64,000 nucleotides of DNA from G963665925 sp963678925 (lineage in GTDB: Bacteria > Bacillota > Clostridia > Peptostreptococcales > Acidaminobacteraceae). Shown piece after piece: positions 16,137-24,688 of this stretch (position 1 is its first letter; each line of letters begins with the position of its first letter). Both the position numbers and the translations under genes were made by a program. Under the pieces are notes generated by a model that worked only from the letters and a program-made list of their open reading frames with translations, did not search any database and was not told the origin of the DNA. The stretch covers positions 3,286,001 to 3,350,000 of the forward strand of contig OY787533.1 in the NCBI GenBank assembly GCA_963678925.1, written 5' to 3'.

Positions 16137-16683
16137 TACACTCCTGTTCTCGGTGATTGTTATTCTGGCAGTGGTTGTAATACGTACAAACAATAATCTT
16201 CTACTGATTATGTACTTCTCGCTCTTTTCCTTCGCTTCTGCTGCGGCCTATTTCGTTATGCACGCACCAGATATTGCCCTTGCTGAGGTTGCCATAGGCT
16301 CTGCATTTATTCCACTGGTTTACCTGATAACCATTGGCAAGCAGAAGGTGTTTACAGTTGTTTTTTTCGATGGAGAAGTGGGGGAGCATGGTTCGCTGGA
16401 TTTTGAGACCATTCGAAGATTTTACATTGTGCTCGATAAATTTTGCATTGACTACGGACTGAGCCTTAACCTGATCAACAGGCCAACACGCTACAATACA
16501 ACTGTACATGGGGTATTCAGACCGGGGAATATTGATCTGATCTGTGTATTTTCACCAGAGACAGAATGTATTGAAGTACGTGGCAATGCGTCAAATATGA
16601 TGCTTAACAACCTAGAGGTGCGTCTTCATGAAGATGGACACATACTGTGGAAGAGGGTGACAGATAATGAAGCCGAAATATAG
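16129..16683 (+). CDS. MbhD-like (DUF4040) antiporter subunit with an extra soluble C-terminal domain
   Basis: A 184-residue protein. Residues 1-80 are membrane helices with HAPDIALAEVAIGSAFIPLVYL, the MbhD/DUF4040 signature that in MrpA lies at the C-terminal end. Residues about 85-184 are an additional soluble domain (for example FYIVLDKFCIDYGLSLNLIN, then RPGNIDLICVFSPE) that I do not recognise from MbhD; it has a solute-binding or ferredoxin-like alpha/beta look. GGAGGAG precedes the ATG, chosen over an upstream frame extension. Stop overlaps the next gene. The extra domain is the main oddity of the operon. Confidence 0.72.
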   Translation: MLDTLLFSVIVILAVVVIRTNNNLLLIMYFSLFSFASAAAYFVMHAPDIALAEVAIGSAFIPLVYLITIGKQKVFTVVFFDGEVGEHGSLDFETIRRFYIVLDKFCIDYGLSLNLINRPTRYNTTVHGVFRPGNIDLICVFSPETECIEVRGNASNMMLNNLEVRLHEDGHILWKRVTDNEAEI

Positions 16684-16942
16684 AGGGTATTTGACCTGGG
16701 CGCTCATCGTTCTCATTGCCTTTTTATTCATATACAAGATGCTTCCAGAGCTTGATGCATACAGTTCGACAAGCTATGACTACTATTCTGTCAATACCTT
16801 TGCGGAGGTGGGTTCGAAAAACATGGTCACAGGAATCTATCTGGATTACCGACTGTTCGATTCATTGCTGGAAGCCGGAATTCTGTTCGTCGTTACAGCA
16901 GGCATTCTCTTTATGAGTAAGAAAGATGAGGAGGTGCGCTGA
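16667..16942 (+). CDS. MbhE-like antiporter subunit
   Basis: A 91-residue protein with two membrane helices flanking an extracytoplasmic loop. The segment GSKNMVTGIYLDYRLFDSLLEAGILFV corresponds to the MbhE/MrpA C-terminal consensus (NxVTxILLDFRGFDTxGE), so this is the split-off end of MrpA. It overlaps the previous gene by 17 bases and the next by one. Confidence 0.8.
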   Translation: MKPKYRGYLTWALIVLIAFLFIYKMLPELDAYSSTSYDYYSVNTFAEVGSKNMVTGIYLDYRLFDSLLEAGILFVVTAGILFMSKKDEEVR

Positions 16943-17316
16943 TGACGAGAACCTATACACTCCTTAGAATTGTAAGCCGGTTTATCCTGCCCTTTGTCCT
17001 CCTCTTTGGCGTATATATCGTCCTAAATGGCGATCTTTCACCGGGGGGTGGGTTTCAGGGCGGTGTGGTTCTTGCATCCTCCTTCATCTTGCTGTACTTT
17101 ATCGGTGATGTGAACAAGCTGAATACTTCAAAGATTATTCGACTTGAGAAAATGCTCTTCCTGGTGCTGGTCATACTGACTTTTTTAAGCCGGGTGGACA
17201 GCATTAATGTGCATCATGTTTTATATCTGGTCGCACTCAATACCATAATTGGCATCAAGGTTACGCTGGGAATCGGCGCCATTATCATGATTTTTCTAGA
17301 GGAGGGAGATTTATGA
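16942..17316 (+). CDS. mnhB: Mrp-type antiporter subunit B (MnhB/MbhF)
   Basis: A 124-residue protein with four membrane helices and the family motif LSPGGGFQGGVVLA, typical of MrpB/MnhB. It starts at a TGATG junction with the previous gene and overlaps the next by four bases. It is part of the ion-translocating half of the complex. Confidence 0.88.
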   Translation: MTRTYTLLRIVSRFILPFVLLFGVYIVLNGDLSPGGGFQGGVVLASSFILLYFIGDVNKLNTSKIIRLEKMLFLVLVILTFLSRVDSINVHHVLYLVALNTIIGIKVTLGIGAIIMIFLEEGDL

Positions 17317-17657
17317 CACTAAACAGCATACTGGCTTTTTCAGTCTTCCTCATCGGATTTTACGGTCTGATTATGAGCGGTAATATCATTAAGTCCATAA
17401 TTAGCTTGAACATTGTCCAGACATCACTGATACTGCTCTTTATCAATCTTTCAAGACATGCTGGGACCGGCCTTCCGATTATCGGCTCAGGCACAGGCGT
17501 CCCCATAGATCCGTTGCCGCAGGCTCTCATGATTACGGCAATTGTCATTGGCGCATCGATTACATCCTTGAGTCTGATGCTAACAATTAAGATCTTTCAC
17601 TACTACGGTACTTTGGAATGGCATGAGATTCTTGAAATGATCGAGACGATTAGATAA
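17313..17657 (+). CDS. mnhC: Mrp-type antiporter subunit C (MnhC/MbhG), NuoK-like
   Basis: A 114-residue NuoK-like protein with three membrane helices. The end of the family sequence, PLPQALMITAIVIGASITSLSLML, matches MrpC (DPxPQALVLTAIVI). In the related structures this subunit carries a conserved glutamate or lysine path between MrpA/D and the small subunits. Follows mnhB with a four-base overlap. Confidence 0.88.
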   Translation: MTLNSILAFSVFLIGFYGLIMSGNIIKSIISLNIVQTSLILLFINLSRHAGTGLPIIGSGTGVPIDPLPQALMITAIVIGASITSLSLMLTIKIFHYYGTLEWHEILEMIETIR

Positions 17658-17668
17658 GGGAGGAGAAT

Positions 17669-19267
17669 ATGCTGGATTTGACATTATCACTCATTTTCAT
17701 ACCTATGATTCTGGCTGTCTTCATTTTCCTGATGGATAAAAGGTGGAGCAACAGATTGAGTATCATCATTCAGCCTGTGCTCATGCTCATGGTTTTGATT
17801 TTGTGCCGGGAAATCTATCAGCATGGAAATCTGATGTACATACTGGGTGGCTGGGAACAAGGCGTAGGCATTCCTATCAAGGTCGACCAGAAAAGCATCA
17901 TCTTCATGATTCTGACGTCCATTGGTACGACCTACAGCATTACCTTCAGTTGGATTGAACACAGGGATGACCACAAGTATCTCTTTTTCATACTCTTTCT
18001 TGAAGGTGCGCTTATGGCGCTTTTTCAGGCGGGAGACATATTTACACTCTTCATATTGCTGGAACTGATCACCATCATCGCAGGGATTCTTATCACCTAC
18101 GAAAAGGAAGGCATATCTGTAAAGGCGGGTCTTTATTATCTTTTAATCAATTCAGTAGGCATGACCATCTATTTGATGGGTGTCATACTCATTTATAACT
18201 CAGTGGGTGTTCTGGATATGGCGCTTATGCGTGAAGCCCTTTCAAAGGCACCACTTACGGCATTACAGCACGCTGCCCTTGGGTGTTTCATAACGGCATT
18301 CGCCGTAAAGACAGCCATGTTTCCTGTAAATAGCTGGCTGCCCTTTGCACATGGTTCCGCACCGACTCAAATGTCGGCACTTTTATCGGGACTTCTCGTT
18401 AAAATAGGCATCTATGGCCTACTGCGCTTTATGGAGGTCTTCCCAGTCACATCCTACATGCACCTCATACTGGCACTGGGAGTGGTGACTGCCATCTATG
18501 GTGTTGTCATGGCCATGCTTCAGAAGGACCTGAAACTGATTCTTGCCTATCATACCATCTCGCAGATGGGGCTGATCATCATGGGGCTTGCCTCCGGGAA
18601 AAAGGAAGGCTTCACTGGAAGTCTCCTGCATGACGTCAACCATTTCATGTTCAAAAGTCTCTTGTTTCTGGGCGTGGGCGTTCTCATCCACCTGTACGGC
18701 ACCAGGGAGGTTTCCAAAATACGTGGTGTGCTGAAGGAACAGCCTATTGTAGGCTACAGTCTCCTTGTTGGAGTTCTTGGTATAACCGGCGCGCCGCTAT
18801 TTGATGGAAGTTTGAGCAAAATACTCATAGAGGAGAGTTTTATTGGTGGCTGGAGCTACTTGATCATATTGATAGTAAATCTGGGGACCATTGTATCCTT
18901 CTTGAAGTTTTCTCAGATTTTCAGGGGAAAAGCACGTGTCAGACATGCTGATAAGGTGAATGGCTGGAAGGTGTATACCGTAGCTGTGATGGCATTTCTG
19001 ACATTGATCACCTATCCGCTGGAGCTCATATTCTTTGATATGCCTTGGTCGGATGTGCACTTCACAGTCAAGAATCTGTCTAAAGGGGCAGTGGAGTTTT
19101 ATGGCCTGTTTGCATTGGCATATGTTATCTACAACAAGGGTCTCAAGAAATTGCTTAAGCGATATCCCAAGCTTGGGAAGGGGAAAATGGGCTTTCAATC
19201 AGCGAACAGCATGATTCTCCTTTTCCTTGGCGGTGTTTGGGGGTATTTTCTGCTCATCCTGCATTAA
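17669..19267 (+). CDS. mnhD: Mrp-type antiporter subunit D (MnhD/MbhH), NuoN-like
   Basis: The main 532-residue proton-pumping subunit, with about 14 helices. Conserved features are the GDIFTLFILLELITI acidic helix, the PVNSWLPFAHGSAPTQMSALLSGLLVKIGIYGLLR proton-channel region with a key lysine, and a HDVNHFMFKSLLFLGVG motif with a second lysine. Only this one NuoL/M/N-like pump gene is present; no full-length MrpA lies here. GGGAGGAG lies before the ATG, 11 bases after mnhC. It ends the operon. Confidence 0.88.
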   Translation: MLDLTLSLIFIPMILAVFIFLMDKRWSNRLSIIIQPVLMLMVLILCREIYQHGNLMYILGGWEQGVGIPIKVDQKSIIFMILTSIGTTYSITFSWIEHRDDHKYLFFILFLEGALMALFQAGDIFTLFILLELITIIAGILITYEKEGISVKAGLYYLLINSVGMTIYLMGVILIYNSVGVLDMALMREALSKAPLTALQHAALGCFITAFAVKTAMFPVNSWLPFAHGSAPTQMSALLSGLLVKIGIYGLLRFMEVFPVTSYMHLILALGVVTAIYGVVMAMLQKDLKLILAYHTISQMGLIIMGLASGKKEGFTGSLLHDVNHFMFKSLLFLGVGVLIHLYGTREVSKIRGVLKEQPIVGYSLLVGVLGITGAPLFDGSLSKILIEESFIGGWSYLIILIVNLGTIVSFLKFSQIFRGKARVRHADKVNGWKVYTVAVMAFLTLITYPLELIFFDMPWSDVHFTVKNLSKGAVEFYGLFALAYVIYNKGLKKLLKRYPKLGKGKMGFQSANSMILLFLGGVWGYFLLILH

Positions 19268-19322
19268 GGGAAGGGCATATTCATGAACCCTCCAATTTAA
19301 AAAGGCAATTGATTTCAATGAA

Positions 19323-19368
19323 AAAGGGCCATGGATGGATTGGATTACCAATCTATTCATAGCCCTTT
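19323..19368. terminator. Intrinsic terminator between the antiporter operon and the nitroreductase
   Basis: A 21-pair nearly continuous stem with one mismatch and a four-base ATTA loop. On the minus strand it is followed by five T's, so it best fits termination of the nitroreductase gene, but it may serve both convergent units. Confidence 0.75.
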
Positions 19369-19422
19369 GATCATAGTCCTTTAAGATGCCGGGAATTTAT
19401 GTTCAATATTTAAAGTTCTGCC

Positions 19423-20187
19423 TTATATCCAGTACTTCAGCATGCATTCAACAGAACGCGCCATTTCTTTTGCAAACGCTGACCCGAATTTTCTGAAGTA
19501 GAGATGCTGGCCGTAATTTTCAGCGTCTGGATGTTCAGCGAAGTTCATTTTGCTGGAATATGGATGATACATCTGCTCGAAAGCATCGGAGCTCATACGC
19601 TGATACTTCTCATTGAAAACGATGGTCTCCTGAGGAAAGCGCTGACGTGTCTGAGGGTGTTGTCCCTTAGGATGTCCCAGCGTCAGCATGCCAATTGGGA
19701 AAACATAGTCTGGCAGGTCAAGCAGCTCTTTATGTATTTCATAGTTTTCCATAATATCGCCTATGTAACAAGTGCCAAGTCCCAGTGATTCAGCGGCTAT
19801 AACGGCATTTTGAGCAGCGATCATGGCATCGCTGATTGCCAGCATGAGGTTGGCCGTAGAGGGTTTGTCAAAATCAAGTCCCTTTCGTTCACATGCTTCA
19901 CGGACGTTCGAGTATTCAAAATAGTCATAGGTGCGCTGGAGGTCGGCAAGGAAGATCAGGCTGACAGGTGCCGCAGCGATAAAAGGCTGATCGTCACAGG
20001 TCTTACTGAGGGTGGCTCTTGTCGAAGCGTCCTTAATGACAATGATGGAATAAAGCATCATGTTTCCTGCTGTCGGTGCACGCATTGCAGCGTGTAGAAT
20101 TTGCTGAAGGTCACTTTCTGAAACCTTTTTGGATTCATAGGACCGGATTGACGTTCTGTCATTCATGAGTTCTAGGGTCTTGTTCAT
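19423..20187 (-). CDS. Nitroreductase family protein (FMN-dependent)
   Basis: A 254-residue FMN flavoenzyme. RTSIRSYESKKVSE is the N-terminal flavin-binding motif, AMRAPTAGNMMLYSIIV matches the AxxAPxxxNxQPW stretch, and GLGTCYIGDIM is the late FMN-binding segment. It probably reduces nitro compounds or quinones with NAD(P)H; the true substrate is unknown. ATG 20187 is chosen because GGAGG lies eight bases before it. It is convergent with the antiporter operon and adjacent to an AraC-type regulator in the same orientation, but there is no direct sign they are co-regulated. Confidence 0.84.
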   Translation of the reverse strand: MNKTLELMNDRTSIRSYESKKVSESDLQQILHAAMRAPTAGNMMLYSIIVIKDASTRATLSKTCDDQPFIAAAPVSLIFLADLQRTYDYFEYSNVREACERKGLDFDKPSTANLMLAISDAMIAAQNAVIAAESLGLGTCYIGDIMENYEIHKELLDLPDYVFPIGMLTLGHPKGQHPQTRQRFPQETIVFNEKYQRMSSDAFEQMYHPYSSKMNFAEHPDAENYGQHLYFRKFGSAFAKEMARSVECMLKYWI

Positions 20188-20271
20188 ATTCGCCTCCACG
20201 CGGTTGAATTGAGTCCTGTAAATACTATCACTATTGGATTTATTCGGTATAGGCAGTCTATAATCCTTTGT

Positions 20272-20985
20272 CTATATGTTTTTTGCCCGTCGATACTGAA
20301 TGGGTGTCTTGTTTTCGAATTTCTTGAAAATACGTGTGTAATAGCCTGCATTGCAAAAGCTGAAGAGTTCGCTGATTTCAGAAATGGACATGTTGGTCAG
20401 CTCCAGAAAGTACTTGGATTCTTCAACCTTATGGGACTGGATGTATTCAACGACTGTATAGCCAACCTCTTTTTTGAAATAGGAAGCCAGATACTCCTTG
20501 GAAACACCCAGATGCTTTGCAACGTGAATCAGTGAAATATCCTCGGATATGTTTTCGTGAATGAACTGGATGGCCTTGACGATTTGCAGCGGATACTGCG
20601 AGGTGCGCTCCTTGCGGATGAGCTCGACAAACTCAAGGGCCATTTCATATTCAAGGTCCTGGAGTTTTTTTATGTCCATGAGCCGTTCGATTTCATATAT
20701 GAAGACATCGCTGAGCGAGTAGGAATCTTCCGGGTGGACATTGGACTCTATGGCCGCCCGTGCGAAAAGCGTGCAGGAGGCAATGAGTGAGTTTTTTGTA
20801 GAGCGCAGAGGGGTATCTGCAAGTCGGGCGCGTTCCAGGGCGTTGATGGCGTTGAGGATTTCGACGACATCATCCGACAGACAGCGCTTCATTGCGCTTA
20901 GAAGCTTTCTTTCAAGGTAATAGGATGGATGTTTGTAAAAGCTGTTCAAATGCTCCATTTTCAAATGGATATGCCTTGATGACAT
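20272..20985 (-). CDS. AraC-family transcriptional regulator
   Basis: A 237-residue regulator. The C-terminal third (about 140-237) contains the two AraC helix-turn-helix motifs: ISLIHVAKHLGVSKEYLASYFKK and SISEISELFSFCNAGYYTRIFKK, ending with a TPIQYRR tail. Residues 1-130 are a helical domain without a sugar-binding cupin, so the ligand is unclear. ATG 20985 follows AGGAGG by eight bases. It is divergent from the sugar ABC operon that starts at 21193 and the likely regulator of it, by position and type. Confidence 0.85.
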   Translation of the reverse strand: MSSRHIHLKMEHLNSFYKHPSYYLERKLLSAMKRCLSDDVVEILNAINALERARLADTPLRSTKNSLIASCTLFARAAIESNVHPEDSYSLSDVFIYEIERLMDIKKLQDLEYEMALEFVELIRKERTSQYPLQIVKAIQFIHENISEDISLIHVAKHLGVSKEYLASYFKKEVGYTVVEYIQSHKVEESKYFLELTNMSISEISELFSFCNAGYYTRIFKKFENKTPIQYRRAKNI

Positions 20986-21051
20986 GCAAACCTCCTGAGT
21001 TAAAAGGACTGAATTCTGGTATATGGACAAATACAGGTATTATTGAGGATT

Positions 21052-21079
21052 GGAAATCATTGTTTTGGAATCGATTTCC
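21052..21079. promoter_or_regulatory. Inverted repeat in the AraC/sugar-operon divergent region
   Basis: GGAAATC (21052-21058) and GATTTCC (21073-21079) form a perfect inverted repeat with a 14-base gap. It lies between the two divergent promoters and could be an operator. Confidence 0.35.
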
Positions 21080-21142
21080 CGGGTAGGTTAATATCGTATA
21101 GCTAACATTAAAATAATACATATGCAGTAAAAAATCAAGCCG

Positions 21143-21148
21143 TATAAT
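21143..21148 (+). promoter_or_regulatory. -10 box of the sugar-binding protein gene
   Basis: A perfect TATAAT 45 bases before the start codon. No clear -35 (ATATGC region) is present, consistent with activation by the AraC-type regulator. Confidence 0.5.
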
Positions 21149-21192
21149 AAGGGTGTAAAATACAACAGTATGACTCAAGGGGGAGTTAAGAA

Positions 21193-22479
21193 ATGAAAAA
21201 GACTTTTGCAATACTACTTGCGCTTGTTCTAATGATGTCATTCACATTAACGGGTTGTGCTTCAAAACCTGCGCCGGCTGAAGAGCCAGCTGCAGAACCT
21301 GCTACACAGGAAGAAGCGGAACAGGCTGCTGAAGAAGCAGAACCTACACCAGCTGAGAAAGTTACTGTAAACTTTGCAGTACAAGCAGACTCAACGGATG
21401 CACTTGCACAGATCGTTGAAGCCTTCAATGCGCAAAGCGACAGCTATGAAGTTGAAGCAATCATTATGACAAATGACTCAGGCAACATGCATGACCAGCT
21501 TATGAATTCACTTTCAAGCAAGTCAGGTGAGTACGATGTGATTTCTATGGACGTTGTTTGGGCTGGCGAATTTGCAGCTGCTGGTTACCTGCAGCCAATT
21601 GACAGCATCATCCGTGACGCAGGCTGGAAAGTGACTGATTTCAATGCAGGCTCTATGGCTTCAGGCAAATATAAAGGCAAGAATTATGTCCTGCCTTACT
21701 TCTCTGACCTTGGATTCCTATACTTCCGTACAGACATCGTTTCAGCTGAAGATGCTGCAAAGCTTCAGGCTGGAGATTACACTTGGGCTGACCTGCTTGC
21801 AATGGCTGAAGCTTATGCCGGTGAAGCGGGAACATCGTATGGTCATGTGTACCAGTCAAAGCAATACGAAGGTCTTACTTGTAATTTGAACGAATTCAGC
21901 GCCAACTGGTCAGACGTTGAAGGTGGTCTTGAAATGATGAAGGCCTTCACAGATTCAGACGCAACACCTAAGGATATTCTTACATATACTGAGGGTGAAA
22001 CACACAATGCTTTCCTGAACGGCGAGACTGTTTTTGCGAGAAACTGGCCATATATGAATGGTATGGCTGCTAGTGGTGACTACCCTGTAAAAGCTGACCA
22101 GGTAGGTTATGCACCACTTCCTAACGGTGGAACTGTGGGCGGATGGATTCTTGGTCTGAATGCAAACTCTGCAAATCAGGAAGGCGCTGTAGCGTTCCTG
22201 AAGTTCATTGCAGGTCCTGAAGGTCAAAAAATCAACGCTACTGTGGGCAGCTACCTTCCAGGCTTCAATGCGCTTCTAGAAGATGAAGACGTTCTGGCTT
22301 CAAATGCACTGCTGACTGACCCTGGTTTCCAAAATGCGCTTTCGGCAACAATCGCACGTCCTGTAACTGCAAATTATGCAGCTGCTTCTGACACGATTCA
22401 GGTGAAAGGACATGAGTTCCTTTCAGAGAACGGCGAACTTGAAAGTGCTGTTTCAGAAATTGAAGGTGTACTTGAGTAA
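21193..22479 (+). CDS. Carbohydrate ABC transporter substrate-binding lipoprotein
   Basis: A 428-residue family-1 sugar-binding protein. Residues 1-21 are a lipoprotein signal ending in the lipobox LTGC, followed by a flexible acidic linker (residues 24-60, A/E/P-rich) that tethers the domain to the membrane. The mature part has the MalE-type bilobed fold, with ASGKYKGKNYVLPYFSD, and LNGETVFARNWPYMNG. The neighbour GH65 phosphorylase suggests an alpha-linked disaccharide such as maltose, trehalose, kojibiose or nigerose. A GGGGGAG site precedes the ATG. A strong terminator follows directly, so most transcripts probably end here and the binding protein is made in excess over the permeases. Confidence 0.87.
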   Translation: MKKTFAILLALVLMMSFTLTGCASKPAPAEEPAAEPATQEEAEQAAEEAEPTPAEKVTVNFAVQADSTDALAQIVEAFNAQSDSYEVEAIIMTNDSGNMHDQLMNSLSSKSGEYDVISMDVVWAGEFAAAGYLQPIDSIIRDAGWKVTDFNAGSMASGKYKGKNYVLPYFSDLGFLYFRTDIVSAEDAAKLQAGDYTWADLLAMAEAYAGEAGTSYGHVYQSKQYEGLTCNLNEFSANWSDVEGGLEMMKAFTDSDATPKDILTYTEGETHNAFLNGETVFARNWPYMNGMAASGDYPVKADQVGYAPLPNGGTVGGWILGLNANSANQEGAVAFLKFIAGPEGQKINATVGSYLPGFNALLEDEDVLASNALLTDPGFQNALSATIARPVTANYAAASDTIQVKGHEFLSENGELESAVSEIEGVLE

Positions 22480-22507
22480 TTCTTGAGGCAAAGATTTAGT
22501 CAAAGTA

Positions 22508-22540
22508 AAGCTTTAGTGGCAGGGCTTGCCACTAAAGCTT
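22508..22540 (+). terminator. Partial terminator between binding protein and permease genes
   Basis: A 14-bp perfect stem (22508-22521 with 22527-22540) and five-base loop, followed by T's. In a continuing operon this usually lowers permease expression relative to the binding protein. Confidence 0.85.
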
Positions 22541-22598
22541 TTTTAAAAGGATGCTTAGCAGTTTACATCAATCGTGCGGTTATGAAGAAGGTGATCAA

Positions 22599-23846
22599 TT
22601 GAAAAGGTTATTGAAATTTATTGATCAAAAATTGGGATATGTGCTTATTTTGCCAGCAATCATTTTCATTCTTTTATTTTCACTGCTCCCAATTATTGAA
22701 TCGACAAAGTATGCATTCTTCGATTTTCAGCTCAACGACCAGCAGAAATCGGGATTGTATTTCAACGAAAGATACAACGTGGATTTGACATTAGAAACCT
22801 ATGACTATCTGGACTACTATCTTGAAACGGAAATGGATGTAGTCAATGAGGCGTATTCCAGAGAACAGATTCGTACGGCGCGTGAAGCGCTGTCGGCACA
22901 GCTTGAGTTGCTGAAAAACGAGTTTGGAGAGGCATCGGGAATTGTAGAACTCAGTGGAGACTTGTCAGACAGGCTCAAAGGGTATGATGAAGCGGTTTAT
23001 GAAAAGCTTGATGCAGTCTACAGCTTGGAAGAACCCTTCATTCTTGAAGAAGACATTTACGCAGTTGCCTCTGAGCTGGAGACGGCATATATCAAGCCGA
23101 ACTTCAGCGGTATGGACAATTTCAAGGCAATTGGATCAGATAAACGTGTACAAGGTTCTCTTATTGTGACACTCATATTTACAATTGCTTCAGTTACGCT
23201 TGAGCTTGTGTTCGGACTTGTTCTGTCCCTTATTATGAATAAGGCAATGACAGGCCGTGGCATGATCCGCACCATCTCACTGATACCATGGGCCATTCCA
23301 ACATCCGTTGCGGCGCTGATCTGGGCGTATCTGTATAACGGCTCTAACGGGATTGTCGCAATGATTCTTGCGAAGATGGGAATTCTGGAAAGTTCGGCAG
23401 ACCTGCTCCTATCGGGTTCAAGTGCACTGGGCGCCGTTATCATGGCCGATGTTTGGAAGACGACACCCTATATGGCGCTGCTCCTGCTCGCAGGACTGCA
23501 AACAATTCCTTCAAGTCTTTATGAAGCCTCATCACTTGATGGTGCAAACAAGTGGCAGCAGTTTACAAATGTGACATTGCCCCTTCTTAAACCATCTATT
23601 ATGGTTGCCCTGCTCTTCAGAACACTGGATGCTTTCAGGGTATTCGACCTGATTTATGTACTTACAGGCGGGGGTCCTGGCGGCAAGACAGAATCCATTT
23701 CCATCTATGCCTACAAGACCATGTTCGCCCAAACCCGTTTTGGTTACGGGTCTGCGGTAGTACTGGTAATGGCAATTGTTGTTGGCATAATTTCCTATGC
23801 GTACATCAAGATTCTCGATGTGCAGCTTATATCGGAGGAGAGGTGA
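22599..23846 (+). CDS. Sugar ABC transporter permease, MalF-like
   Basis: A 415-residue permease. Residues about 12-37 form the first helix; about 45-165 is a long charged insertion like the periplasmic P2 loop of MalF, which in MalF contacts the binding protein. The rest is six helices with the ABC permease EAA loop EASSLDGANKWQQFTNVTLPLL. The start TTG 22599 is preferred because GGTGATCAA precedes it; the upstream ATG 22551 lies in the terminator tail and has no ribosome binding site. It pairs with the next gene; no ATPase gene is present locally, so a shared MsmK/MsmX-type ATPase probably energises it. Confidence 0.84.
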   Translation: MKRLLKFIDQKLGYVLILPAIIFILLFSLLPIIESTKYAFFDFQLNDQQKSGLYFNERYNVDLTLETYDYLDYYLETEMDVVNEAYSREQIRTAREALSAQLELLKNEFGEASGIVELSGDLSDRLKGYDEAVYEKLDAVYSLEEPFILEEDIYAVASELETAYIKPNFSGMDNFKAIGSDKRVQGSLIVTLIFTIASVTLELVFGLVLSLIMNKAMTGRGMIRTISLIPWAIPTSVAALIWAYLYNGSNGIVAMILAKMGILESSADLLLSGSSALGAVIMADVWKTTPYMALLLLAGLQTIPSSLYEASSLDGANKWQQFTNVTLPLLKPSIMVALLFRTLDAFRVFDLIYVLTGGGPGGKTESISIYAYKTMFAQTRFGYGSAVVLVMAIVVGIISYAYIKILDVQLISEER

Positions 23847-23850
23847 TCCC

Positions 23851-24675
23851 ATGGAAAACAATAAGACAAGAAAGCTATTCTATGCGGCCATCGCTCTATA
23901 TCTGTTCATTATCATATTTCCATTTATTTGGGTCTTCATCACATCCTTTAAGCCGGAGACCGAAATATTTGGTGCGAGTGCATTTAAACTTGTTGCGAAT
24001 GAACCGACACTAGAACACTACAGGGCACTTTTTGAAGCCAACATACTCAGAGCGCTTAAGAACAGTCTTATCATTTCGAGCATAACGACTGCCTATGTAA
24101 CACTGGTGGCAGCATTTTGTGCATACGCCATTGCAAGACTCGATTTTGTGGGTAAAAGACTCCTGCTTGCCGTAGTGCTCGGAACATCGATGTTCCCGCA
24201 AATGATCGTAGTGGGTCCTATTTACAGGACTTTTGTGGAACTTGGCTGGACAAATTCCTACTGGATTACCCTGCCGTATTCCATGATTTCCCTGCCAGTG
24301 GCTATTTATATTCTTGTTACACATTTTGCAAAGGTTCCAAAGGAAATGGAAGAGTCGGCCTTTATGGATGGTGCTTCAAAGTGGGAGACCTTCATTAAGA
24401 TCATCCTGCCGCTTGCATTGCCAGGTCTGTTCACATCGGCAATCATCACTTTCATTGGCGTATGGAATGAGTTCCTCCTGTCATTGACCCTGAACTCCGA
24501 TGCCAACTATCATACTGCGCCAGTTGCGATTTCATACCTGAGGGGACAGTTTGAGATATTCTGGGGACAAGTTACAGCTGCGACGGTGCTCGTAACGATT
24601 CCTACACTGTTTATCGTTATTTTATTCCAGAAACAGATTATTTCCGGTTTGACATCCGGTGCGGTTAAAGAATAG
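23851..24675 (+). CDS. Sugar ABC transporter permease, MalG-like
   Basis: A 274-residue second permease with six helices. The EAA loop ESAFMDGASKWETFIKIILPLALPG couples it to the ATPase. An overlong extension back to 23797 is rejected because GGAGGAG sits before ATG 23851. It begins four bases after the stop of the MalF-like gene and is part of the same operon. Substrate is expected to be an alpha-linked di- or oligosaccharide. Confidence 0.87.
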   Translation: MENNKTRKLFYAAIALYLFIIIFPFIWVFITSFKPETEIFGASAFKLVANEPTLEHYRALFEANILRALKNSLIISSITTAYVTLVAAFCAYAIARLDFVGKRLLLAVVLGTSMFPQMIVVGPIYRTFVELGWTNSYWITLPYSMISLPVAIYILVTHFAKVPKEMEESAFMDGASKWETFIKIILPLALPGLFTSAIITFIGVWNEFLLSLTLNSDANYHTAPVAISYLRGQFEIFWGQVTAATVLVTIPTLFIVILFQKQIISGLTSGAVKE

Positions 24676-24688
24676 GAGATATGAAGCT

